A stretch of 64,000 bases of DNA from JAWLHK01 sp041690355 [NCBI: bacterium] (GTDB lineage Bacteria > J088 > JAWLBW01): positions 1 to 64,000 of the forward strand of contig JAWLHK010000019.1 of NCBI GenBank assembly GCA_041690355.1, given 5' to 3'. The notes under the pieces were generated by a model, which made no database searches, was not told the DNA's origin, and saw nothing but the letters and a program-made list of their open reading frames with translations. Made by a program: the position numbers and the translations under genes. Shown here piece by piece: positions 42,760 through 50,900 of this stretch (positions within the stretch are counted from its first letter, which is position 1; each line of letters starts with the position of its first letter).

Positions 42760-43962
42760 TCAGGGGACGGGCGGCAACTGTTCCGCCGGCGGCGCTGCGG
42801 GTGACGCCGGGGGCGACAGCGAGGTGGCCGGCCGGGCCTCCTCCGTGCCGGCGGCCTTGAATTCCCCCAGGCTGCGCAGCTCGACCAGCCGCTCGCGGGC
42901 CCGATCGACCCACTCGGTCTGCAGGGCAAGCCGGTTGGCGAACCGGATGATGCGGTCGTAGGCGATGATCGCCTTCTTGCGCACCGGCTCGGTCATCTCG
43001 CGCAGCTCCTCCCGATAGACCACCCGTTCCTCTTCGGTCAGATCGGGGGGGAGCGGGGCGGCATGAAGGGCGCGGTAGAATTCTTCGTAGTTGTGGCCGA
43101 TGCGATAGACGGCCGCCGTGGCCCAGACTTCGTTGTGAATCTGCAGGGTGCGCATGTAGTGCCGCTGTGCGCGCAGCAGCGCCTCGGCCTTACGGTTGAG
43201 ATCGGTCTCCATCCGGTCCTGCGGCAGCGCGAGCGTGACGGCGGCAAACCGGCGGTGGTGCGCTTCGCCCAGAGCGAACTCGGCGCGGGCCAGCCATTCG
43301 TTGTCTGCGTACGGCTGCCCCTTCAGATAGCGCCGGAAGTCGCCAATGACGGTCTCGAGGCTCTCGATCGCGGAATCGGCGGCAGGGGTCTCGTCGGCGC
43401 CGTGGGCATTCAACGCCGCAATGCCGGCCCGCGCGCGCCAAGCCAGGACCTGATCGGCTTCGAGCTCGGGCCGGAGCGCAAGCTCGTCGAACACGCCGGC
43501 CGCCTCGCCCCACCGGCCGCCGCGCTCGTGCAGGATGCCCATGTGCAGCAGCACGTCCTGGTTCAGGGCGGCGTCGGCCCCGATCAGCTCGCGGGTGGCC
43601 CGGTAGTACTCGAGGGCGCGTTCGTCTTCGCGCAGCTGCTCGAGGCAGAGCCCGCCGTTATAGAAGGCGAGGACGCGGTACGGGGAATCGGGGAATTTAT
43701 CGATGATCCGCCGGTAGAGGTTGAACGCCTTCTTCCACTCCCGGACGTCATAGGCCGCGGCCGCCCGGCGAAACAGGTCGGTATCGGTGTAGATGTCGAG
43801 CCCTTCGGGGCCGTAGTCGAAGTAGTAGGGGGCCATCTGTACGCGCTCGACGGCGCCCGGCGCCTGCGGCTGCGACGGGGCAACCGCAAGGTCGGGCACC
43901 GGCCGATTTCCCGCGCACCCGGCGATGGCGAGCGCAAGCAGAAGAGCGGCGGCGCGCACCAT
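42760..43962 (-). CDS. TPR lipoprotein next to the zinc-ribbon receiver gene
   Basis: A 400-residue protein. The start at 43962 shares a base with the upstream stop (TGATG); an open extension to 44391 would overlap that gene entirely. The signal peptide ends in a lipobox, AIAGC (C16). Helical TPR repeats span ~60-330 (AFNLYRRIIDKFPDSPYRVLAFYNGG, ALEYYRATRELIGADAALNQDVLLHMG, AEALLRAQRHYMRTLQIHNEVWATAAVYRIG). The C-terminus is Pro/Ala-rich. It resembles the TPR parts of the neighbouring cluster and is likely periplasmic. Specific partner unknown. The 187-bp space after it holds the next promoter. Confidence 0.8.
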   Translation of the reverse strand: MVRAAALLLALAIAGCAGNRPVPDLAVAPSQPQAPGAVERVQMAPYYFDYGPEGLDIYTDTDLFRRAAAAYDVREWKKAFNLYRRIIDKFPDSPYRVLAFYNGGLCLEQLREDERALEYYRATRELIGADAALNQDVLLHMGILHERGGRWGEAAGVFDELALRPELEADQVLAWRARAGIAALNAHGADETPAADSAIESLETVIGDFRRYLKGQPYADNEWLARAEFALGEAHHRRFAAVTLALPQDRMETDLNRKAEALLRAQRHYMRTLQIHNEVWATAAVYRIGHNYEEFYRALHAAPLPPDLTEEERVVYREELREMTEPVRKKAIIAYDRIIRFANRLALQTEWVDRARERLVELRSLGEFKAAGTEEARPATSLSPPASPAAPPAEQLPPVP

Positions 43963-44543
43963 CAGACGCCCTGGCTCTGCCCTTTGAAGAGAATCTGGAG
44001 GACTTTGTAGACGCGCTTGGCCAGATCGACCGGGTCGGGGCTCGTCCCCTTGTTGACGTAGCTCGACGGCTCGACCTGCGCAAGAAAGGCCTTGAAACGC
44101 TCGTCGCAGGGGCGGCTCGTGAAAAAGAGAATCGGGATCGGGCGGGTGCGGCCCGCCTGCTTTTCGATGTTGCGCAGGCTCATGGCCGCCTGCACACCGG
44201 TCATCGTGGGCATCTCGACGTCCAGAATCGCCAGCGAGATCGGCAGGTTGGCCTTCATGCGCTTCGTGACCACGCTGATGAACTCGACCCCGTTCGCCGC
44301 CGAAACCACCTCTTTGGCGATCTTCTGCTGGATGAGCATTTTTTCGAGGATGCCGCGCAGCGAATCCGAATCGTCGGCCAGGGCCACACACTTGACCAGC
44401 TCCAGCGCTTCCTGCGCCTTATCTTCGTCGGGGATGACGAGACCGCAGATGGGGCAATGGGTGATCTCGTTGCCTTTCTGGACGACGACATAGCCCTGGA
44501 CTTCAACCCCGCAACTGGGACAGTACACGCGTTTCTGAGACAT
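43962..44543 (-). CDS. Zinc-ribbon protein with a CheY-like receiver domain
   Basis: A 193-residue protein. Residues ~8-36 hold two CxxC pairs (CPSCG and CPICG) forming a zinc ribbon. A receiver follows at ~52-185: acidic pocket in LADDSDS, the phospho-acceptor Asp in LAILDVEMPTMTG, Thr in FFTSR and Lys in YVNKGTSP, so it should be phosphorylatable. No output domain is present; the zinc ribbon may bind a partner. It is the first gene of a two-gene unit with a TPR lipoprotein, immediately upstream of the Glt/Nfs-like operon, which suggests a cytoplasmic switch for that machine (inference). Confidence 0.85.
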   Translation of the reverse strand: MSQKRVYCPSCGVEVQGYVVVQKGNEITHCPICGLVIPDEDKAQEALELVKCVALADDSDSLRGILEKMLIQQKIAKEVVSAANGVEFISVVTKRMKANLPISLAILDVEMPTMTGVQAAMSLRNIEKQAGRTRPIPILFFTSRPCDERFKAFLAQVEPSSYVNKGTSPDPVDLAKRVYKVLQILFKGQSQGV

Positions 44544-44579
44544 CGTTCACGTTTCCGACGGATTAACTCTCCAACCCAT

Positions 44580-44609
44580 ATCATACTCGAAGTGCACCGC
44601 AGAGTTCAA
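44580..44609 (-). promoter_or_regulatory. Sigma-70 promoter of the zinc-ribbon receiver gene
   Basis: The minus strand reads TTGAAC (44609-44604), 18 bp, TATGAT (44585-44580; 5 of 6 consensus). Transcription would begin near 44573, 30 nt before the ATG at 44543. Confidence 0.6.
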
Positions 44610-44625
44610 AACCGGCGCCGCGGCC

Positions 44626-44654
44626 TTGAACATTCCATGCGGGCGGGGTACAAG
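44626..44654 (+). promoter_or_regulatory. Sigma-70 promoter of the pterin dehydratase gene
   Basis: TTGAAC (44626-44631), 17 bp, TACAAG (44649-44654). The predicted start near 44661 leaves a 14-nt leader that consists mainly of the AAGGAG Shine-Dalgarno (44663-44668). It is divergent from the receiver promoter. Confidence 0.5.
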
Positions 44655-44674
44655 GGCCTGACAAGGAGATTCTC

Positions 44675-44974
44675 ATGCCCCGCACCCCTCTTCTCGACGA
44701 AACCGCCCTCGCCCGCGCCCTTGCCGATCTCCCCGGTTGGTCGCGTGCCGACACGAAACTCACGCGGACGTTCGATTGCGGCACGTTCGCCGGCGCGCTG
44801 CGCCTGGTCAACGCCGTCGGGCAGGCGGCCGAGGCGGCCGACCATCACCCCGACATCGACATCCGCTACCGACGCGTGACGTTCACGCTGACGACCCACG
44901 ACAGCGGCGGGCTGACGCAGCAGGATGTCGACCTGGCCCTGACCATCGACCGCCTGGCCGCCGAAGCCGGCTAA
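44675..44974 (+). CDS. phhB: 4a-hydroxytetrahydrobiopterin (pterin-4-alpha-carbinolamine) dehydratase
   Basis: A 99-residue protein of the standard length for this family. The signature EAADHHPDIDIRYRRVTFTL carries the active-site histidines, followed by THDSGGLTQQD. It dehydrates 4a-hydroxytetrahydropterin, recycling pterin cofactor for aromatic amino-acid hydroxylases, in the cytoplasm. No hydroxylase gene is in the window, so here it may be a stand-alone cofactor or housekeeping gene. AAGGAG lies 6 nt before the ATG. Its TAA overlaps the TAG of the convergent khpA gene by two bases on the opposite strand. Confidence 0.93.
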   Translation: MPRTPLLDETALARALADLPGWSRADTKLTRTFDCGTFAGALRLVNAVGQAAEAADHHPDIDIRYRRVTFTLTTHDSGGLTQQDVDLALTIDRLAAEAG

Positions 44975-45201
44975 TCGATGATCTCGAGGGTGAATTTCTT
45001 GTTGTGCTTTCCGCTGACGGCCATGAGCAGGGTGCGGATCGCCTGCGCATGCGTGCCGTTCTTGCCGATGACCTTTCCGACGTCGTCCTTGCGCACCTTG
45101 AGTTCAAGCACCGAGACGTGATCGCCGTCGAGCTGTCGGACGTGTACCGACTCCGGATCATCGACGAGCGCCCGCGCAATCTGTTCAACCAGTTCCTTCA
45201 T
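44971..45201 (-). CDS. khpA: KH-domain RNA-binding protein KhpA
   Basis: A 76-residue protein. The start at 45201 (MKELVEQIARALVDDPE) follows GGAGG and gives the standard KhpA length; a frame open to 45219 adds six unlikely residues. A single KH domain contains the GxxG loop in VIGKNGTHAQAIR. KhpA binds RNA, usually as a heterodimer with KhpB, and affects translation and cell-wall-related processes in other bacteria. In many genomes it sits between rpsP and rimM; here it is alone. Convergent with phhB, with overlapping stop codons. Confidence 0.9.
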   Translation of the reverse strand: MKELVEQIARALVDDPESVHVRQLDGDHVSVLELKVRKDDVGKVIGKNGTHAQAIRTLLMAVSGKHNKKFTLEIID

Positions 45202-45230
45202 GATTCGCCTCCACAGCAATGGGCCCGGTT

Positions 45231-45260
45231 AAGCTAGCAGAGGCGCGCGGGATGGGTCAA
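45231..45260 (-). promoter_or_regulatory. Sigma-70 promoter of khpA
   Basis: The minus strand reads TTGACC (45260-45255), 18 bp, TAGCTT (45236-45231) preceded by TGC. A start near 45224 gives a 23-nt leader with GGAGG. The TGCTAG core is the same as in the promoter at 42677-42706. Confidence 0.55.
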
Positions 45261-45312
45261 TCGAGGTCCGCACCGCACACCCGACCGCTCCGCATGCGGG
45301 TTTTCGGCGTTT

Positions 45313-46812
45313 CTACGGCCGGGAGGGCGCAGGGGCCGCGGCTCGCAGCAGACCGGTGAGCTGGCGCCACTCGCCGGCCTCGACGAAGGCGCGCCAGTAG
45401 ATCGCCAGGAGGGGTACGAAGACGGCCAGGCGCCACGCGGGAGAGGCGGTATAGCTGAGCAGTGCGGTTGCGACCCAGAGCGCGGCCGCGCCGAAGGCCA
45501 GCGCGCGAAGACCGCCCATGGCCGCGCGGTGCTCGCGCACGAGCACCCGGAAGTAGAGGATGCAGATGGTGCCGTAGGCGGCAAGGTGCGCGATGGCGAG
45601 CGCGCCGATGCCGGCGTCGAAGATGCCCGACAGGAGCAGGGCCACCGAGACGACGATGAAGATCGCGCTGCGCAGCACCTCGGCCGCAAGAAACAGCCGC
45701 AGGCGGCCGGTCGGCAGCAGAAATGATCCCGCGGCCCAGGCGACCGCCAGCATGACGTCGCCGCTGAACTGAACCGGCAGCCATCCGGCCGCCGAGACGA
45801 AGGCAGGTGAAAACAGCAGCGCAAGAAACCACTCACGCAGAATGACGCCGCCGGCGAGGCCCGGAACGACGATCAGGGCGACGATGCGCAGGACGCGCTG
45901 CACGACCTGGCCGGTCAGCCCGGCGTCGCGTACGCCCCCCAGCCGCGGCATGACGTAGAGGTTCACGCCGCTCAGAAAAACCGGAAGAATCTGCAGCGTC
46001 AGGCCGCTCATCGCCTGGTAGAGGCCATTGGCCGCGGGCCCCGAGGCGTGCAGCAGCGCCGAGCGCGCGGCAAGGCTGCCGGCCGCTCCCAGCACCGCGC
46101 CCACGAGCGCGACCCCGCCGTAGGCCAGCAGGCCGCGCACGAGCGCCGGGTCAAGCGTTCGCCATTCCTGGGAGGTGGCGCGCGCCTGCTCGCCCGCCAG
46201 ATGCCGGCGCAGCCGCCAGGCATGCAGGGCGGCGTTCAGCGTGAACGAACCGAGCACGAACAGGGCGCCGCCCCCCGGCCCCAGCGTGCCGGCCGCGACG
46301 AAGGCGACGCCGAGACCCGCCAGGGCGCTGCCGATGCCGGCCCAGGCGAGGCCGCGGTAGTCTTCGACGCCGTTCAGGGCGGCCTGCAGAATTGCCTGCA
46401 GGGCCACGACGGGGGCCGCCGCGGCCGTCAGGGCCATGACCCACCACCAGTCGCCCCGATCGAGAACGAGCCGGGCCAGCCAGGGCGAGGCCGCCACGAG
46501 CAGCAGCGCGACGGCCACGGTCACGAAGGTGACGAAAGCCGCCGCCGTGCGCAGGAGCGGACCGATGGGGCGCCCTTCGCGCCGATACTGCGCGACGTAA
46601 CGCGTGACCCCGGCCGTCAGCCCCAGGCTCGCCGCCGTCTGCACGAGCATGCCGAAGGCGAGAATCTGCGACCACTGCCCGTACCCCTCGGGGCCGAGCC
46701 AGACGGCGAGCCCCTTGTTGCGCACGAGGCTCGAGAACAGGTTTGCCAGCGTGAAGCCCGCAGACGTCAACAGGGCTGCGGCGAGGCCGCCCAGGGCGAG
46801 GCGGCGACTCAT
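45313..46812 (-). CDS. Polysaccharide flippase (MATE/PST superfamily), second copy
   Basis: A 499-residue polytopic protein with about fourteen hydrophobic segments. The N-terminus (TSAGFTLANLFSSLVRNKGLAVWLGPEGYGQWSQ) is typical of Wzx-type PST flippases (LGPEGYG). It is not close in sequence to the flippase at 21293-22546. It starts 34 nt after the GT2 gene, and the two may form a small polysaccharide module outside the main locus. Substrate unknown, presumably an undecaprenyl-linked glycan. Confidence 0.88.
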   Translation of the reverse strand: MSRRLALGGLAAALLTSAGFTLANLFSSLVRNKGLAVWLGPEGYGQWSQILAFGMLVQTAASLGLTAGVTRYVAQYRREGRPIGPLLRTAAAFVTFVTVAVALLLVAASPWLARLVLDRGDWWWVMALTAAAAPVVALQAILQAALNGVEDYRGLAWAGIGSALAGLGVAFVAAGTLGPGGGALFVLGSFTLNAALHAWRLRRHLAGEQARATSQEWRTLDPALVRGLLAYGGVALVGAVLGAAGSLAARSALLHASGPAANGLYQAMSGLTLQILPVFLSGVNLYVMPRLGGVRDAGLTGQVVQRVLRIVALIVVPGLAGGVILREWFLALLFSPAFVSAAGWLPVQFSGDVMLAVAWAAGSFLLPTGRLRLFLAAEVLRSAIFIVVSVALLLSGIFDAGIGALAIAHLAAYGTICILYFRVLVREHRAAMGGLRALAFGAAALWVATALLSYTASPAWRLAVFVPLLAIYWRAFVEAGEWRQLTGLLRAAAPAPSRP

Positions 46813-46846
46813 GCCCGCCTTTCGCGCGGCGCCGACGCGCCGCGGT

Positions 46847-47740
46847 TCATGCGCCCCTCGGCCGCAAGGAACGCAGCCACATCCACGTACTCAGCCGAAG
46901 GGCAGCCCCCCAACGCGCCGGATCGTGGCGGAGCGCCTTGAAGACGAGCCTTCCTACGCCCGCGGGCCTGCTGCCCCCCGGATCGGCGGCGCGCGCGCAG
47001 GCCTCTGCCAGGTGCAGACCGGCCATGCCGCGGCGGATCTTGCGCGGGGGGAGACCGCGCCGGGACGCGGCCGCCTCGAGCACCTCGCGCGAAGCGGCGA
47101 GCATGGTCGCCGTGCGGTGCAGCCCCCCCGGCCCGTCGCTGTAGCAGGCCAGGGCAAGCGGCTGCGCCGCCATTCTGAAGCGCTCTGCCATGCGCAACCA
47201 CAGATCCCAGTCTTCGGCCAGACGCCTGGTCTCGTCAAAACCGCCGGCCGCGAGCAGCGCCTCGCGGCGGGCGAGCGGCGTCGGACTGAAGACGACGTTT
47301 TCGACCAGCAGCTCCCGCCAGCCGAAGTATCCGTTCACCGCCGGCAGCAGGCGGCGGCGTTCGCCGCGCTCGTCTTCCGTATCGACCCCGCCGCAGGCGA
47401 CGGCAGCGTCAGGATGGCTGCGCAGAAAGGCGATCTGCCGTTCGAGTTTGCGGGGATACCAGTAGTCGTCGGCATCGAGCAGCGCAACCCAGTCGCCGCG
47501 GGCAATCCGGATGGCGTGATTGCGGGCCGCGCTCGGGCCCGCGTTCTGCTGGCGGACATAACGCCAGTGGCTCGCGCCGGCCCGGCGGCGCGCCGCCTCG
47601 AAGACTTCGAAGGTGGCGTCGGTCGAACCGTCGTCGACGACCACGACCTCGACCGGGAGCGTCTGGGCCACAACCGATTCCAGGGCACGCGTGAGGGTCG
47701 GTGCGGCGTTCCAGGCGGGAATGATGACGGAGATGCGCAT
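46847..47740 (-). CDS. GT2-family glycosyltransferase
   Basis: A 297-residue GT-A enzyme. MRISVIIPAWNAAPTLTRAL begins at 47740 after GAGGAGA; an open extension to 48214 would overlap the divergent lyase gene. Motifs are VVVDDGSTDAT, ARNHAIRIARGDWVALLDADD (DxD-type metal site) and FDETRRLAEDWDLWLRMAERF (ED acceptor motif). It transfers a sugar from a nucleotide donor on the inner face of the inner membrane. It probably acts with the adjacent flippase. The C-terminal ~60 residues are basic and Trp-rich, possibly membrane-associated. Confidence 0.9.
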   Translation of the reverse strand: MRISVIIPAWNAAPTLTRALESVVAQTLPVEVVVVDDGSTDATFEVFEAARRRAGASHWRYVRQQNAGPSAARNHAIRIARGDWVALLDADDYWYPRKLERQIAFLRSHPDAAVACGGVDTEDERGERRRLLPAVNGYFGWRELLVENVVFSPTPLARREALLAAGGFDETRRLAEDWDLWLRMAERFRMAAQPLALACYSDGPGGLHRTATMLAASREVLEAAASRRGLPPRKIRRGMAGLHLAEACARAADPGGSRPAGVGRLVFKALRHDPARWGAALRLSTWMWLRSLRPRGA

Positions 47741-47812
47741 GGTGTCTCTCCTCATTCCAGCACGAAAACGGGCCCGCAGAGCCGGCGCCGCCCCCCGGGG
47801 CGCCCACGGGGA

Positions 47813-47840
47813 TTGACTTGCGGTTGCCACCGGGTATAAA
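47813..47840 (+). promoter_or_regulatory. Sigma-70 promoter of the exported lyase
   Basis: TTGACT (47813-47818), 16 bp, TATAAA (47835-47840), each 5 of 6 consensus. A transcript from ~47847 has a leader of about 95 nt that contains the sigma-54-like site. Confidence 0.6.
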
Positions 47841-47912
47841 CGCACCCGCAGCCCGTGCGAATGAGGTTGAACACGCCCCGAAAACGCCCGCCCGTCGGCT
47901 TGAAACAGAGGC

Positions 47913-47927
47913 TGGCACGCGGCTTGC
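47913..47927 (+). promoter_or_regulatory. Sigma-54-type -24/-12 site before the exported lyase
   Basis: TGGCACG-N4-TTGC, with GG (47914-47915) and GC (47926-47927) exactly 10 bp apart, matching the sigma-54 consensus at all core positions. Transcription would begin near 47939, nearly at the ATG (47942), leaving essentially no leader, so it may be a chance match. Confidence 0.45.
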
Positions 47928-47941
47928 GAACATGGGCGGCC

Positions 47942-50900
47942 ATGCTGAAAAAAACCATCATCCTGCTCGGCGTCGCGACGACGCTCGTGACGACCGTCTC
48001 GGCCGAGGCCCGTTCCTTCTATACCGACAATGCCGTATCGGGCGCCCGCGCCAACGCCTCCGCGTTCGACTGGGCCCGCAAGGAAAAAGAAGAAATTCTG
48101 GGCTACGCCGACGTCTGGCTCAAGATGAGCGACGAAGACGTGTGGAACTTTCTGAGCGAACAGAGCGTGCCGCGCGCCATATTTGCGAGCCAGCCCCCGA
48201 AGTGCCCGATTCACGGATCACTCGAGGCGCATGGCGACTATGCGTGGAAAGTGCTGCCCGAGTACCGCTGGAAGGTTCAGTGCCCCATCGGCGGCGAGCG
48301 CTGGCCCACCAACGATTTCGAGGCCTACTACCGCAGCGGCAAGGACGGCGCCAACGTTTTCCGCGCCGGCAATGCCAACCGCAGCCTGCTCTACTCGACC
48401 GACTCGAGCCGCAACTACGGCGTCGACGACGGCAGCGGCTACGTTCACTCTGACGGTACGCGCAGCTACTTCGTCGCCTATTATGCCTACTGGGGCATCT
48501 GGCACCAGGTCGCCCGTTCGGACAGTAACGCCGTGACCGTGCTCAGCAAGGCCTACCTGCTGACCGGCAAGCCCGAATATGCGCACAAGGCCCTGCTGCT
48601 CATCGCGCGCGCGGCCGACCTCTATCGCGCCATGAACGTGCGCGAATGGACGAGCCAGGGCATTCCGTCGAACGACGGCTATACCGGCATGGGCAAGATC
48701 CTGGGCAAGATCTGGGATGACGAAATCGCCAACAACCTCCTGATGGCCTGGGATGCCGTCTCGCCTGCACTCGGGACCGATGCCGCACTGCAGCGGTTCC
48801 TGGCCGACAAGAGCAGCCGCCACGGGCTGACGCCGCAGGCCAATGCCGACCAGATCAGCGCCCATATCGAAGACAACCTGCTGGCCGCGGTCATGGACGC
48901 GGTCGAAGAGGGGCACATCCATTCCAACGAAGGCCGCGCGCAGCGCACCTACGCCATGGCCGCCGCCCTTCTGGGTAAAGAAGCCCTGGAGGCCGCCATG
49001 GACTGGCTGAACGCGCCCGGCGAAGACGGGGGGCACCTGCCCGAGCTGTTCTGGAGCCTGGTCGACCGCGACGGCGCCGGAACCGAAGGTTCCCCTTATT
49101 ACAACGCCGTCTGGCTCGAAGCACTGATGCCCCTGGCCAGCGTGCTGGGTATGGCCGGTGACGGCAACCTGTTCGCCACCTACCCCCACCTGGAGAAGCT
49201 TCTCCTGTACCCGGGGCGCCTCATGAACCTGGGCCGCTACTATCCGCACGTCGGCGACGCCGGCATGACCGGCGGCGCCGAGATGCCGATGCCCGATCTG
49301 GTCTCGCGCTACGTCAGGGCGTTTCACGAGTTCGGCAGCGTCCGTGCCGCCCTGCTCGCCTACCACCTGAACGGCAACACCGAAAAGGGGCTGCACGGCG
49401 GCCTGTTCGGCGGCGACGCCAAGGAAATCGAATCCAAGGTCCGTTCGCTCGTGAACGCCAACGGCCCGATCTGGACGCGATCGGATAACATGCCGGGTTA
49501 CGGCCTGGCCATGCACCGGGCCGGCACGGGCGACGCCAGCCGCTCGATGTGGCTTTATCACGGCCGCACGGGCCACGGCGGCAACCACCCGCACGCCGAC
49601 CGGCTGAACCTGGGTCTGTTCGCCTACGGGCTCGACCTGCTTCCGGATCTCGGGTACCCCGAGTACGCCATCGCCTGGCCGACCACGCAGGGGTGGATCC
49701 GCAATACGGTCGCCCACAATACGGTTGTCGTCGACGGCCGCCGCCAGAACGAGTCGTATACCGGCGATCAGCGTATCTTTCTCGACACCCCGCGTGTGCA
49801 GTTCTCTGAAGTCGACGGCGGCGACATCTACCCGCAGACTTCGCAGTACCGCCGCAGCGTGGCCATGATCCAGATCGACAATGCGCGCTCCTACGTCGTC
49901 GACCTGTTCCGCGTGCGCGGCGGCGGCGAGCACGTCTACTCGTTTCACGCCGCCGAAGGCGACGTGGCGACCGAAGGGCTCGAGCTGCAGGGCCGCTCGG
50001 GAACCTATGCCGGGCCGAGCATCGGCTTCGGCGAGTTCTATGACGAAGCCTTCAGCGGAAGTTACGCGGGAAGCGGTTACCAGTTCCTCGACCACGTCGA
50101 GACGGCGGCCAATCGCCCCGAGACCTTCAGCGCCGACTGGAAGGTGCGTGACACGCACAATCAGGCCCCCGAAGCCGCCAAGGACAAGGTCGGCCTGCGC
50201 ATGACCATGCTCGGCAACCAGGGCGAGGTTTCGTTCGCCAACGGCTATCCGGCGCAGAACATCGAGGGCAACCCCGACTCGCTCCGCTACATGCTCGTGC
50301 GCAACCAGGGTTCGGACCTGGCCAGCCGCTTCGTCGGCGTCATCGAGCCGTATCTCGAGAACCCGATGGTCGAGGCGAGCGAACTGATGCCGCTGGCCGA
50401 CGAGGGGGGCGATGCCGTGGCGCTTCGCATCCGGCTGAAGAACGGGCGCACCGACTATGTCTTCTCGTCGACCGACGACGCCGAGCACAAGACGGCCGAC
50501 GGCGCCTTCACGTTCAGCGGTCCTTTCGCCGTACACGCCGAAATGTCCGAGGGCACGGCCTTCACGGTGCTGGCCGACGGCGGCGTGCTCAAGAAGGGCA
50601 AGCAGGTGCTCGCCCAGGGTGAATCCCCCACCGGAACGGTCGTCGATGTGGCCTACACGAAGGGCGACGAAAGCCGCGTGACCGTGACCGGCCGGATACC
50701 CGACGACGGCAGCTTCGTGAACCGCTGGATTGACTTCCGCAGCGCCACGGGGCACGACGCGAACTTCTTTGTCACCGACGTGAAGCCCGAGGGCGAAAAC
50801 ACGGTGCTCACGCTGTCGGGCGCCGACCCCGTCGTCGGCCTGCAGGATGCAGCGCGGCCCGAAAGCGGGTACAAGCTCGCCATCGAACGGGGGGCCGAGT

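Noticed and set aside
42741-42763. Inverted repeat CTGAAA ... TTTCAG at the stop of the 42760-43962 TPR gene
   Set aside because: Six-base-pair A/T-rich arms with an 11-bp spacer and no T-run downstream; weak as a terminator.
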